A model generated the notes under the pieces. It had not been told where the DNA came from and ran no database searches. It was given only the letters and a program-made list of their open reading frames with translations. Made by a program: the position numbers and the translations under genes. From assembly GCA_002104895.1 (NCBI GenBank), contig MCFG01000472.1:2501-46964 (forward strand): a stretch of 44,464 bases of DNA. Direction: 5' to 3'. Position 1 is the first letter of the stretch. Every line of letters starts with the position of its first letter. Of this stretch, positions 1 through 13,386 are shown in pieces. This stretch comes from Anaeromyces robustus (lineage: Eukaryota > Neocallimastigomycota > Neocallimastigomycetes > Neocallimastigales > Neocallimastigaceae).

Positions 1-1340
1 AATAATAATAATAATAATAATAATATAGTTTAAATATTAATTATACCTATAAAATTAATGAACTATATAATTTACAAAAGAAAAATAATTGATAATAATC
101 TACTTTAAATATTAATTATACCTATAAAAATAATAAATGATATTAATTTTCTGTAATAAATATAAGAAACTTAAAAAAATACAATCATTTTAATATAATA
201 ACCTTAAAATGAAAGGATAGAAAATATATATTATAATATTATATAAATTATAAATTATCATTAAATATTATTAGCTAATTAGTTAGTTAGTCATATCCAT
301 TTCTTATATTTTTTAATTATTTTATTTGCCCTTTTTTTTTATTTTTTATTTTTTTTAACGATAATTTTTAATTTTTATATTAAAATAGGCTATAATATAA
401 AATAATATAGTATAAAATATAATAATATAATATAAATAATATAAAATAATATAAAATGATATAAAATGATATAAAATGATATAAAATAATATAAAATAAT
501 ACAATATAATATAGTATAAAATTAATATAATAGATTATTATTCTATATATATTATATTACACTTTTTTAAAGGGTACTTAGATAATACCCTCTACCTAAT
601 ATTATTATATATATAATTATATTAGTATATATTATTATTATTATTATTATAATTATCAGTTATTATCAGTTACTATTATTATTCATATTATTATTATTTA
701 TTATTTTCAATCATCCAATAATCTTTTTAATATTAATATAATAATAATGTTTATTATTATTATTATTATTATTGTTTCCAATAATTGATAAAAAAATAAA
801 GTATTTCAAAAAAAAAAAAGAGTTATTATAAAATGTACAAATGCAAATGTAAAATAATGTTTTTATTTAAAAAAAAAAAACAAAAAAAAAAAACAAAAAG
901 TGAAATTAAACTAAAAAGATCGAGTTAAAAAAAAATGTAGACTAGTAATAACTGAATGTAAATTTTTCACTGTTGTTTAAATTTTACAATTGTTTATCTT
1001 CTTTACACTATTATAAAAACACTTTTAGAATATTGATAGATGTTATAAAATCTCTTTTTGCGAATGTAAATATATTTGAAATCTTGTAAATTCTTAAATT
1101 CATGAAATTAAAAAAAAGTTAAAGGTGAAGAACTCAAAAATAACTATTCTAAATTCTAATAAAGTATAAGCACATGCATTTGAGTGAATCAAGCTCATAC
1201 AATAATTAACGCAATTACAATGGATTCATACAGTGATAATATACAGAAATACATGAAAGGTAAATTTAAAAGAAAATACAAATAACTCATTTCCTGCATA
1301 TCCAACTTATACATATTATTAGAAAAAAGAACAATTATTG
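1..1340. other. AT-rich non-coding DNA, no gene seen
   Basis: This stretch is almost pure A/T with AAT/TTA and ATATAAAAT short tandem runs (for example around 410-520 and 620-780). No open frame with protein-like composition is seen on either strand and no RNA gene is recognised. Confidence 0.8.
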
Positions 1341-1344
1341 AGGA

Positions 1345-1441
1345 GACTTCATAAAATGCCCTTAACGTCGCCATGTATCGACAGGCATTTACCCTCTTCT
1401 GAGCATTCCAAATGAATGGAAGTACAGGTCCTCAGAAGAGG
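1345..1441. repeat. Dispersed hairpin repeat, copy 1
   Basis: A GC-richer island of about 95 bp shared with 22690-22799 and 26545-26606. Its core is an 11-bp perfect inverted repeat, CCTCTTCTGAG at 1393-1403 and CTCAGAAGAGG at 1431-1441, around a 27-nt loop. The left flank (GCCATG..CGACAGGCATT) is also shared with copy 2. It looks like a foldback or MITE-like element; no terminal target duplication was found. Confidence 0.75.
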
Positions 1442-1518
1442 TCATAAAATAAATCAAGTTAAAAATATTGATCGTTTATTATTAGCACAGGATATTTTCC
1501 ATAAATTAAAAGAATATT

Positions 1519-1628
1519 CTGATATTAATAATTTTTTTTTTTTTTTTTTAGATTAAAGGAAGAGAATACACTTCCATGCTTTTATTTATTATAAAATAGT
1601 TATTAATACATAAACTGATATTAATAAT
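1519..1628 (-). mobile_element. Very short 5'-truncated LINE insertion with 14-bp target duplication
   Basis: On the minus strand the last ~65 bp of the local LINE family (ending CTTCCTTTAATCT) is followed by a poly(A) tail, read on the plus strand as the T run at 1532-1549. The insert lies between two copies of CTGATATTAATAAT at 1519-1532 and 1615-1628. The same 3' end is found at 15051-15140 and 19065-19160. Poly(A), extreme 5' truncation and a 14-bp duplication are the classic outcome of target-primed reverse transcription. Confidence 0.85.
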
Positions 1629-4064
1629 AATAATAATAATAATTAACAATAATAAAGAAATAATGAAATTTAATAAAATGAATAATAAAAAAAAAGTCCT
1701 CCTTTTTTTAATTGTTTTATTTATTTTATGTTCTTTTCAATATTAATCTAAATAAAAATATATAAATATATGAAAAATTGATATTAAAAAATAAATTTTA
1801 TTTAATATGTTAATTTTATTTATTTAATTTTATTTGTTAATTTATTTAATTTATTATAATTTTATTTATTTAATTTTATTTGTTAATTTATTTAATTTAT
1901 TATAATTTTATTTATTTAATTTTTTTATTTATTTTAAACATTATTATTTATTTTTTATTATTATTATTATTTAAATTATAATTATAATTATAATTTTATT
2001 AATAAAATTAATTATTTAATTATTCATTTATTTAATTATTTATTTTATTATTTATTTAATTATTTTGTTGACTTAAAATGATGAAAATGAAAGAGAATGG
2101 ATTAAAAGTGTTTTTTAAATCTAATTAATAATTAATAATTAATTAATTAATTAAGGGATTAATAATAAAAAATAAAATTATAAAAAATGGATTAAATATA
2201 ATTAATCTCATTTTTATAATTATTTTCTTATTATTATAAAAGCAGTTTTTTGTTGTTGTTTGTAATTCCCATTATTATTAAAAGAGAGAAATTGTTATAA
2301 TTTGAGATTCGATGTTTTGATTATAATTAAAAATAAAAAAGATTTTAACTAAACAAAATAAAAAAATAGAAAAAAAAATTGGTAAATTAATAAAAATGTT
2401 GAAATGTTGAAAAATAATTATATTGGTATTGGTATAAAGAAAAAAACAAAAAGAATTTATAAAAAAAAGAAAATAGAAAAAAGAAGGAAAAAAAGTTACA
2501 TAACTACTTTTTTATATTATAAAAAGAAAAAAGAAATTGTAAAAATAACAAAAAATAAGACCACAATCTATTTATTAGGTTATATTTTAAAATGGTATTA
2601 TTATTATTATGTTATTTTTTTAACAAATCCTTTTCTTTTTTCTTTTTCTTTTCTTTTTTTTTTTTAATTCATTTTTTTCTTAAAAAAAAAGTAATATAGT
2701 TAATAGAAGAGAAATAAACAATATACTTGTTTATTTATATAACTAACTAACTATAACTACCCTTTTATAAATTGATATCAAAATTGTTTTTTTATATATA
2801 ATAAAATATGATTTAAATTAATTAATTAATAATTATAAAAAAAATGTTGGTTTTTTTTTGTTTTTATTTTTTTTACTAAATGATAGGATATACGTTTTTT
2901 TTTATGTAAATTTCTAAAATAATATTAAAAACTGATCAAAATAAAATTGAATTAATAAATAATTACCAAAATATATATTGTTGTTTTTTGTTTTGTTGTT
3001 TTGTTTTTTGTTTTGTTTTTAAAAAGAGTTTTTTTTCACTTTTTAATATTATAAAAAGTTTAAAAAAAATAATAAGAACTATTTTATTGTCATTACTCTT
3101 AATAAAATTAAGAGTAAATAAGAGAGATGATGTTAATAAAATAAAAATAAAAAAATAGATTGTTTAATATTTTTTAAATTATTATTAAAATTAGTTATGC
3201 GTGCATGAGTGTGTATATAATTGTTTTTTTCTTTCTTTTTTTTTTTTTTTTTGTTAATCCATAACAAAAAATAAAAAGAGTTTTTTTTCTTAATTATGAA
3301 CTATTTAGTGAAATGTTTTTTTTTATATAGATGATATAAAACAATGATTACTTTAAATAATTTTAAATTGACTTTTTATTCATTATATAATAAATAAAAA
3401 GTCTAAAAAAAACTTTTTGATTTCTTGTTGAGATGATTTTAAATAAATTATGATATGTATGTAGAATAATAAATAAAATAAAAAAGAAATTAAAAAAATT
3501 CCTTTTTTATTACTTCTATTTATCTTTTATTCTCTTTTCTACACACATCCATAACTTTTCTTTATAAATGAGATAGAGATCATCTTAATAATTTTTTATA
3601 GTGTTATTTTCCTTCTTTTTTTTGTGTAGGTAACTCTGAAGGATAAAAAATAATCGTTTGATTATTATATTTAATCAAATTTAAAAAATTTTTTTAAGAT
3701 TTTTCATTAAAAAAAATTTTTTTTTTTAGTAGTAATTTAAACAAGTTGCTTATTTTTTTTTTGTTTGATTTAGATAGTAAAAAATTAGGTAAAAAAAAAG
3801 GAAAAAAAAAAAAAAGAAAGGAAATAAATAAATGTATTATTTGCGTTTTATTTATATTTAATTCCCTTTCTTTTCTTTTATAATAATGAATGATTTTTAT
3901 ACGGTTTTTTTTGATATTTATTTTCTAATATTGAAAGTTTTTTGTTTTTTTGTAGGAATGATCGATTGAAATTTATTTTTTTTTTTCATATTTTAAAAAA
4001 ATATGAATAAATTTATTATAATTGAAAATTATTGAATAGATTAATAATAATAATAATAATAATA

Positions 4065-4113
<49 letters not shown>

Positions 4114-4203
4114 TAAGTATACTCCATTTTTATGAGTAGCTTTTTTTTTACAATATTATATTTGTTTTTTTATATATACTCATTTATACCATTTTTAATT
4201 TAT
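1629..4203. other. AT-rich 3' flank of the scaffoldin gene, no gene seen
   Basis: Non-coding A/T-rich DNA with ATTTATTT tandem runs (1790-2060) and homopolymers. One lysine- and tyrosine-rich open frame at 2404-2667 is a by-product of composition. The part from about 2200 onward is paralogous to 23050-25130, so it is a duplicated 3' flank rather than random sequence. The TTA microsatellite at 4040-4112 lies immediately downstream of the gene's stop. Confidence 0.7.
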
Positions 4204-7200
4204 TTAAAATAAAAGGTAATAAAGTGAAGAAACGAAAAGAATAAGAATGGTAAATAATGTAGGTTTTACTAACATATATGCAGCACTAACATTACATTTC
4301 TCTGGATTTTCTTCATCTTCAACACATTCTACATAACCTAATTGTTCCATAGAACAAATCTTAATGTCATCAGTGTCTTCATCTACCTTAACATAATTAT
4401 TAACACAAACAAGGTCAAAGGTAGATTTAGTTTCTTCTACATTATAAGTACAATTGGTGAAAATACCACTAATCGATTCTAAGTAACTCTTTCCACGACG
4501 ACGAACAATAGCTGTAGAATTATTATTCTTTTCAATACCTTCCATGGCTTGTTTAATCTTGTCTGGATATTCTTCCGTTAAAGCTAATGGGAAGTTAACA
4601 ATGACATTTTCATTGTACGAACAATATCTTGACATGACTGGAACTAAAGTAGAACTAGATTCACAACGGTAGTAAGCATCTTCAATGTAATAGTATTGTC
4701 CACTAACACAAGCTTGTTTTGTACATTCAGTAGTTTCTAAACCTTCAGAATCATGGACACAATAATAAACTTCTCCTGTATTAGTAAAGTAATAACCGGT
4801 ATCTTTAATTGGTGTACATGAACTACCTTCATCTTCATTACAGTGATACATTTCTTGATCAACCGTGTAGTAATAACCATAATTAGCAATACTGTTAATC
4901 TTAATTTCATCGACATTCTTGGTAAATCTGTAGATATAAGTATCGGCTGGATTAATAGAAATGTAGGCATAACCAGAGTTGGATGGAGTATTCCAAATAC
5001 CATCACGATGTCTTAAAATGGTCTTAGCACGACCATCATAATAATAAACATCTTCTTCTGGAGTGTATTCCTTACAGGATGAAAGTTGACAACCATAAAC
5101 GACAAGTCCATTATTCTTGGTCTTGTAATTCTTACTAACAACGGTAGTGTTGGTGGAAAGACTAACAATATAATAACCAGTTTCATCTACCATTTGTGCG
5201 GCAAACATATTCATATTGTAAAGGTATTGAGAATAACCATAGATGGTTGAAGTGATACTTGGAGCACGATAACATTCTCCGGTTTCACGATTCTTAATAT
5301 CAGCCTTGGCAAGAACTAATTCTCCCTTATAGGTAATACAGAATTCTTGATTCTTTAAATCAGCATTAGGTGTACATTTATTATTGGCAAAGGCACAAAC
5401 AATATCCTTTTCATAGGCAAAGGAATAAGCACCACTATTAACATTATACCTCAAGATACGTTTATTAATATCAGCATAATAAGTCATGGATTCTGGTTTA
5501 TCAACAATACTACAACTACTTCCATTACAGCGATATAATTTAACATTTTCATCATTATACGAATCAATATCATTTCCGGTAACTAAAGTATTCTTTGCTG
5601 TATTAATAAAGTAATAACCAGTTTCGTAGAATTGATTAACACATCCTTGATCAAGAGTGTAAATATTAGATCCAACAGTGAAATACATTCCCGTGTAGGA
5701 ATCATTAACTTCTAAACAGTTGGAATTGGTAGTAGTGTAAATGTAAGTGGCGGTAACACCAGAAATAACATTTGGTTTAACGACAACGGTATCCGTAGCA
5801 AAATAGAATACGGAACGATCAAGATTAGTACAAATATTACCAGCAGAAATAGAAGTAGTAGCAGATTTAGTCATGGCATATTCATTAGTAATATAACATT
5901 TATTATTATTAAATTCACAAATTGGAATGGCGGCAACTTCACTTGGAGAAAGGGATTGACATTTTCCATTAACACAACGAATAATACCATAGGCATCATC
6001 ACTACTTCTTGATAAGTTAACACTATTTTCATCTTCTGAATTGTTATCATTGACAGCTCCTTCTTCGTCATCTCCATCGATACGTCTAGTCATACCACCA
6101 CTACTATTATCAGAAGTTGTAATAGCAGCACGGAAGATACCAGTGACAACGACAATAGTTTTACAATCAGTATCACTCTTACAACGAATTAAAACATTTG
6201 GAGTACTTGTTGGATAATAACCATCACCTGTGGCTTCAGCAGCACATGTAACTACTTGACTATTTTGTACACAATTAATAATACTTTTATTATTTTCACT
6301 GGAATCAGCATTAGCATAGTAATTAACTGTTGGTGTATATTCAACACATGTCGATGAACTAGAACAATGAATAAGTAAAGTACTAACATAAGTCAAATAG
6401 AAACCAGTCTTGGCTTTGGCTGCACTACATCCTCCATTCTTAGTACAACTAATAATAGCATATGAGGATTTATTAGATCCAGCATTAACATATTTGACTT
6501 TAGATTTAGATGGATAATAAGTACAGGCTGTAGCGGATGTACATTTAATATATCCAGATCCCTCATGTCCAACATAATAACCTACTTCAGCGGTAACGGT
6601 AGAACAATTATTACTTTGACATTGAATAAGACTATTAATAGCTGAATCATAACCACTATTTTCAAAGTAGGAGGCTACTTTTGGTTTGAAACTAACACAT
6701 TTACCATTACTAGCACATTGAATAATGTATGGATGATTCGATCCGCTAACACGATTACCATCAACAACATATCCTGTAAATGAGGCATATTCTAATATGC
6801 CATTATTACAGAATACGGCTTTCTTATTTTCAGAATCATACATATAGGTGTTATGAGTACATCCTGGCTTTTCGGTACACATTTTAGTACTATCATTACA
6901 GTCATATAAAGTAACGTCATTTTGATCCGAGGATAAACTATCGACTAATTTACCATTCTTATCAATCATGACAACACCACCTTGATAGAAACGATTAATG
7001 TAGGCATAGGAAACTTTGAAAAGTGAATTAGTTTCACTCTTAATACCTGGGAATCCATTAGCAGGAATAGTGGCAAAAGTATAATAATCATCGGATTTAG
7101 AAGCAGTAACATAAGTAGAATTACTAACAGGATAGAATCTTAATTGACCATCTTCATAACAGTAATTTCCGGCTTTAGCTTCTTCTGTTTCTGGACATGC

Positions 7201-10200
7201 TTTTGAAGCTTCGGCAACACATTCACTTCCTTCTTTATCACATTTAATAATTGGTTTAGTTTCATCTCCTACATTAACATAATAACCTAAATCAACCTTT
7301 ACGGTTTCACATCCATCGATAGAATCACAAATAATGGTTTGATTAACAGCTTTATTACTACCGGAATTTAAGAAATAACCACTAGAAGTGAAAGCAGATT
7401 TCAAATTACATGGACCAGTGGAATTAGTACATTCAATTAATCCATTAATATCTTCATTAATGCCAACATAATAGGATGGAACAGTTTCTGGGGTTTGCTT
7501 TTCACATTTCTTATTAGAACAATAAATAATAGAATTAGTTTGATCTACGCTTTCAGCATTAACATAATATTCTATTTTAGAGGAAGAGGAACCTGTCTTA
7601 ATACCAACACATCCATTATCATTAGTACATTGAATTAATTGATTATTATCACCTGATTCGGCATAATTAGAATTTAAATAAACACCAAGTCTGACTTTTG
7701 GTAATTCTTCACAAGTAATGACATCTTTTAAATTAGTACATTCAATAATATCATTAACAAGAACATTATTATCAATATCACCAGCATTCAAATAATATTC
7801 ATTACTATCCTCGGTAGCTGAACTACTGGAAACTTTACAACCACTCTTTACACATTTAATTAATGGGAAAGTTTCAGTATTATTACCATAATTAACATAG
7901 ACATCGTTAAGAGAAGCTGGTAAAATAGTACAAGTAGCTGCTGAAGATCCATATTGACATTGAATTAAAGTATCACTTAATTTAGTGGAAAGAACACTTC
8001 CTGAATTAACATAATAAACTGGAGGTTTATCACTAGCAGCTAAACTACCATTAGTTTGACATCCATTGGTTTCAGTACAAATAATTAATGGCATAGTTAG
8101 ATCATTATCAACATTACCGTTCATGTAAACATCTCCATCTTTAGCACTAACGATTTCACAATTAATCTTAGAACCAGTATTTTTACATCTAATTAAATCA
8201 TTGACTAATTTTTCATCAGAACTATTAATAGGATCAGCATTAATAAAGAATTCTGGTTGAGTAGTAGTTGCCTTACTTTCTCTAGTTTTACATCCTGCAC
8301 TAGTACAATAAATAATTTCAGTGATGTTATAGGAGTTAATATAAACTTCATTGACGGCACCATTTTTAACTTCACACTTAGCCGTACTATTGTTAGAACA
8401 AACAATTAAATCACCGGTAAGAGCAACATCGGTAGAACCAGAATTTCCATTAAGATCACTAGAATTCAAGAATATTTCATTTTTACTTTCAGTAGCTTTA
8501 CTATTAACAGCAACACATCCTTTTACGGTAGTACATTGAATAGTTTGAGCAGTGTTAAGAGTATCAATATAAATATCACCATCTTTTGCTTCTAATACCG
8601 AACATTCTCCACTTTTACATTCAATTAAAGTATCTTGTAGAGGAACGGTAGTATTAGTACTTCCGGCATTAACAAAGTATTCCAATACTGTAGCGGTAGA
8701 ATTTGATGCCGGTTTCCACACAACCACTTTCACTACTACAAATTAAAATTGGTTTATTGTTACATTAGCATCGTAATTGCTATTTAAATAGACATCATTA
8801 TTTGATCCATTAGTGATAGTACATACCACTTTTGCAGCAGTTCCTTCTCCTTCCTTAACACATTTAATTAAGTCATTTTTAAGAGGTTCAGTATTTACGT
8901 TATCGGAATTTGGATAATAAATAGTAGCAACATCTTCAAAAGCTTATGCAGGATCAGGTGTACTTGGAGTACATTTACCATTTTTATCACAAGTAATTAA
9001 AGGTTTATTCTCAGTATAATTATCTTCATCGTTAAAATCGTTTATGAAAACTTTAAATTTTTGATCTGTAGTAGCAACTAACGTACAGTTAGATTTACCA
9101 CTAGTTAAAGTACAATTCAAGAGTTCAGCAGCACCATCAACATATCTTGGGAAGTATTCAGAACGTCCTGCCTTAGCTCCAGTTTGATAAATAGTACAAT
9201 TTTCTGGACAATTGATAACTTGAGAAAAATCAACAGCATTAATATAAGTATCTTTTTGCACTATCGTTACCACCATCAGAAGTACATGTACCATCAGTAG
9301 AGTCACAAGTAATCATTTTAGTGATATCGGTTCCATCAATATAACCTAAACCATCGGCTGTAACTACCTACAGAAACAGCACAAATTCCATTAGAACAAG
9401 TAATTACATTTGGATATTTAAATAATGTTGAATCACCACTTCCATTATCAATATAGGCAAAACCATCAATAGAATTTGGTAATTTGGAACTTGCAGCTAA
9501 TGATTCAAATTTTGAATTGGAATAGATAAGAATATTCTTAAATTTTCCATCTTTTTTACTACTACCATCTAAAATGGCGTGACCTTGAGCGACTCTATTA
9601 TTATCAAAAGCATAAGATTTACATTCTGTTGTAGAACAAATAATATAATTAGTAGTACTTTTGCTAGCGTCAATAAAACCAGTATTTTGAGCTGGTGTAA
9701 TATTGGAACCAGTTGTGACGGCAGCAACAGCATTACCATGAGTAATTGAAATACAAGTTCCAGAGGAACAATCAATGACATTTGTATATTTTGTTGGATC
9801 ACTAGTATCAGCAGTAGCAGCATCAATATAAGCATAACCTGGTTTAGTTTCACCAGCAGCACTTGTGGCTTTTTTATTACTGTCAAAAGTAATAACATTT
9901 GCACTATTATTTCCATCTAAATAGGCACCCTCTGCTGGAGAGGATACTTCTGAACATGTTTTTGCATTACTTACTGTTTCACATTTAATTAAAGCGCCAT
10001 ATACAGTACTACCATTAGTATTTTCCGCACGACTAAGGAAGAATCCATCGTTAGGAGTTGGTACATTAGAACAGGCACTAGAAGTACAATTAATAATAGA
10101 GGTGTAAGTAGAAGTTCCTGCTGTACCAGTTTCAGCATTAACATAATTACTAACTAATGGAGCAAGCTCTTTACATTGTTTAGAAGTAGAACAATCAATT

Positions 10201-12848
10201 AATTTTGTGTAGGTCGTGGCATTAGCTCCATCACTATTCAATAAATAACCTACTTTATCAAATTCAGCAGGTCCAGCACAAGAACTAGTGGTTGAACATT
10301 TAATTAATTGTGTATAATAAGAAGGAGATGCTGAAGTATAACTTTCACCACTAAGGAAGTAACCAGGAGCTACAGGGGCTGAAGCAGCAGTACATTTATT
10401 AGAATCAGTACATTTAATTAACTTTTTATAAACATTGTTGTCAATATCAGCGCCACTAATATAATATCCTGCATTGTTATTAGCTTCTGTACAGGAACTA
10501 GTAGTAGTACATTGAATTAATCCATATTTATTATCAGTTATTGTTCCACCAGCATTGATATAATAACCAATACCTGCTGGTGTGTAAGAATTACAGGTTT
10601 TACTAGCATTACAATAGATTAATTTAGAATAGGTAGTAGTTGAAGTTCTTCGTCCTGATGTATTAGTAGCAGTTGAACCATCTAAATAATAACCTACATT
10701 TGTACTTACTTCCACACAATCATTAGCTTCATCACAGTAGTGTAATTTACATTTATCTTTACATTCAGTAGTGACATCTGTAACTTTTTCACCATTTTTC
10801 ATTAAATAATAACCAGGAATACCTATTATTTTTTATTTATTTGAAATTACTATTATTAATATTATATATATTAAAATTTATATTATAAAAATAATATTAA
10901 TTAATATATTTATAAAATATTCTTTCCTTCATTTTCTCCTACTGTACCTGATCCAGAATCACTTTCTCCACTTCCTGAGCTTGATTCTCCACTTCCTGAA
11001 CCTGATTCTCCAGATCCAGAACCACTTTCTCCACTTCCTGAGCCTGATTCTCCTGATCCAGAACCTGATTCTCCACTTCCTGAACCTGATTCTCCTGATC
11101 CAGAACCACTTTCTCCACTTCCTGAGCCTGATTCTCCTGATCCAGAACCTGATTCTCCTGATCCAGAACCACTTTCTCCTGATCCAGAACCTGATTCTCC
11201 ACTTCCTGAACCTGATTCTCCAGATCCAGAACCACTTTCTCCACTTCCTGAGCCTGATTCTCCTGATCCTGAGCCTGATTCTCCTGATCCAGAACCTGAT
11301 TCTCCAGATCCAGAACCACTTTCTCCTGATCCAGAACCTGATTCTCCAGATCCAGAACCACTTTCTCCTGATCCAGAACCTGATTCTCCAGATCCAGAAC
11401 CACTTTCTCCTGATCCAGAACCTGATTCTCCAGATCCAGAACCACTTTCTCCTGATCCAGAACCTGATTCTCCAGATCCAGAACCACTTTCTCCTGATCC
11501 AGAACCTGATTCTCCTGATCCAGAACCTGATTCTCCTGATCCAGAACCACTTTCTCCTGATCCAGAACCACTTTCTCCTGATCCAGAACCTGATTCTCCA
11601 CTTCCTGAACCTGATTCTCCTGATTCAGAACCACTTTCTCCACTTCCAGAACCTGACTCTCCACTTCCTGAACCACTTTCTCCTGATCCAGAACCTGATT
11701 CTCCTGATCCAGAACCACTTTCTCCTGATCCAGAACCACTTTCTCCTGATCCAGAACCTGATTCTCCACTTCCTGAACCTGATTCTCCTGATTCAGAACC
11801 ACTTTCTCCACTTCCAGAACCTGACTCTCCACTTCCTGAACCACTTTCTCCTGATCCAGAACCTGATTCTCCACTTCCTGAGCCTGATTCTCCTGATCCA
11901 GAACCTGATTCTCCACTTCCTGAACCACTTTCTCCTGATCCAGAACCTGATTCTCCACTTCCTGAACCACTTTCTCCTGATCCAGAACCACTTTCTCCAC
12001 TTCCTGAGCCTGATTCTCCTGATCCAGAACCTGATTCTCCTGATCCAGAACCACTTTCTCCTGATCCAGAACCTGATTCTCCACTTCCTGAACCTGATTC
12101 TCCTGATTCAGAACCACTTTCTCCACTTCCAGAACCTGACTCTCCACTTCCTGAACCACTTTCTCCTGATCCAGAACCTGATTCTCCACTTCCTGAGCCT
12201 GATTCTCCTGATCCAGAACCTGATTCTCCACTTCCTGAACCTGACTCTCCAGATCCAGAACCTGATTCTCCACTTCCTGAACCTGATTCTCCTGATCCAA
12301 TAGTTATTTCTAAATCTAATTTTTCATTTTTGTTTTCATCATCAAAAGCTATTTTAAAAGTATAACCTGTTGAATCTACGACATTTTTTTCCATACGTGT
12401 ACATTTTCCTTCACTACAACTTATAACAAATAATTTTTTTAAATCGTTATTTTCATCAATACCATTTTCTGTAGGAGTGAAATGTGTTAAGGTAACTCCA
12501 TCAAGTTTAACTATATTTTCTGTATTATCATTTAAACTCTCTGATAATTGACAACTTGCTGTATCTGTATTACTTTCTACAAAAGCATAAATTGTTAAAC
12601 CGTTTATACAATAACTCACCACATTCTCTTCAGAACATTTTTTAGTAGTTTCAATTGTTTTTCCAGTACAATTTTCACTTAGAACTATTAATTATAAATG
12701 TATATAATTATTAATTTTAACCATAAAAAAAAGATAATATATAAATATATATATATATTTATATAATTATATAATTATTAATTACCACTTGCTGCTTTAA
12801 CAGTCAGTAGAAATACACTTCCTATAATAAAAGAGCTTAAAATTTCAT
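4204..12848 (-). CDS. ScaA-like cellulosome scaffoldin, three exons, with frameshifts
   Basis: This is a giant secreted Cys-repeat protein. Inferred exons are 12848-12786 (signal peptide), 12684-10948 (N-terminal Cys domain plus Ser/Gly/Glu linker) and 10822-4204 (repeats plus anchor), joined by introns of 101 and 125 nt that keep frame (S-G|V-L-S and G-S-G|I-P-G-Y-Y). Exon 3 codes for roughly forty or more repeats of about 35-45 residues, pattern GYY(L/V)NAG...LI(Q/K)C....C, ending in a hydrophobic tail (TLFTILILFVSSLYYLLF) suited to a GPI or membrane anchor. Known fungal scaffoldins (ScaA family) are huge secreted Cys-repeat proteins that bind enzymes carrying fungal dockerins; assignment here is by repeat pattern and architecture. 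As written, six lesions break the frame (12846, 9372, 9255, 8944, about 8752 and about 8716). It could be a living gene with sequence errors or a recent pseudogene. Confidence 0.75.
8716..9375 (-). other. Cluster of reading-frame lesions in scaffoldin exon 3
   Basis: Across 660 bp the repeat pattern continues without loss but the frame changes repeatedly. At 9366-9375 a GTAG is duplicated (restoring V-S-V-V-T-A if counted once). Near 9255 an A run is one base too long (S-A-K-D-T-Y-I-N if shortened). At 8942-8944 a TAA stop interrupts DPA|AFEDVATIYY. Near 8752 the frame shifts between DANVT and KPILICSS, and near 8716 between CVETGIK and NSTATVLEY. The 4.5-kb frame below and the 1.5-kb frame above are intact, so damage is focal. 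Confidence 0.75.
10950..12298 (-). repeat. 21-bp tandem repeat coding for a Ser/Gly/Glu heptad linker
   Basis: About 64 copies of a 21-bp unit code for the heptapeptide ESGSGSG in scaffoldin exon 2. The array ends at SGSGTVGENEG, where the splice donor lies. Units fall into a few synonymous variants (CCACTTCCTGA, CCTGATCCAGA, CCAGATCCAGA on the plus strand) and occasional units read SES instead of SGS. Larger blocks, for example around 11590-11680, 11750-11850 and 12070-12160, recur almost unchanged, showing segmental duplication within the array. The protein stretch would be flexible, acidic and probably O-glycosylated, separating the N-terminal domain from the Cys repeats. Confidence 0.92.
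12786..12848 (-). pseudogene. Scaffoldin exon 1: signal peptide with a one-base frameshift
   Basis: The frame after the start reads ILSSFIIGSVFLLTVKAASG, a good secretion signal, and runs to a splice donor GTAATTA after codon AGT-G. The only ATG (12848-12846) is one base out of frame: ATGAAATTTTAA gives an immediate stop, whereas one more A in the short A run would give M-K-I-L-S-S. An in-frame stop sits just upstream, so no alternative start exists in this exon. A missing base in a homopolymer is the simplest explanation. Confidence 0.6.
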
Positions 12849-13060
12849 GATTATTAATTTTTTTTAATTAATAAAAATGTTTCATTGTAAAATAAAAAAA
12901 ATAGTAATTGTTAACGATAGAATTTTTTTTTAAAGAAATAAAAAAAAGAGATAATAAATATTGGAATAAATAAAATAAAGAAGAATAATCAATAAATAAT
13001 AATAGAATACATACACACACAAACAAAAAAATTTATAATTGCAAGTAAACTTTTTTATTA
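12849..13060. promoter_or_regulatory. Likely 5' flank of the scaffoldin gene
   Basis: AT-rich DNA directly upstream of the minus-strand start. It is bounded upstream by a TTA microsatellite. No specific promoter element can be picked out in such A/T-rich sequence; the call rests on position only. Confidence 0.35.
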
Positions 13061-13063
13061 TTT

Positions 13064-13287
13064 ATTTATTTATTTAATAGCAATATTTTATTATTATATA
13101 TTATTATTATTCATTATTATATTATTATTATTCATTATTATTATTTATTATTATTATTTATTATTTATTATTTATTATTTATTATTTATTATTATTTATT
13201 ATTATTATTTATTATTATTATTATTATTTATTATTATTAACTGTTATTATTATTATTATTATTCATTATTATTATTTATTATTATTA

Positions 13288-13386
<99 letters not shown>

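Noticed and set aside
2404-2667. 87-codon frame rich in Lys, Tyr and Ile
   Set aside because: Composition-driven; the homologous block at 23400-23600 does not keep the frame.
5871-8539. Several 60-90-codon frames in other frames of the scaffoldin
   Set aside because: Shadows of the true frame, which alone shows the regular Cys repeat.
10981-12303. Long open frames on the plus strand (440 codons) and in a second minus frame (453 codons) over the repeat array
   Set aside because: A 21-bp repeat without stops opens several frames at once. Only the ESGSGSG frame connects to a Cys-containing N-terminal domain and a consistent splice site.
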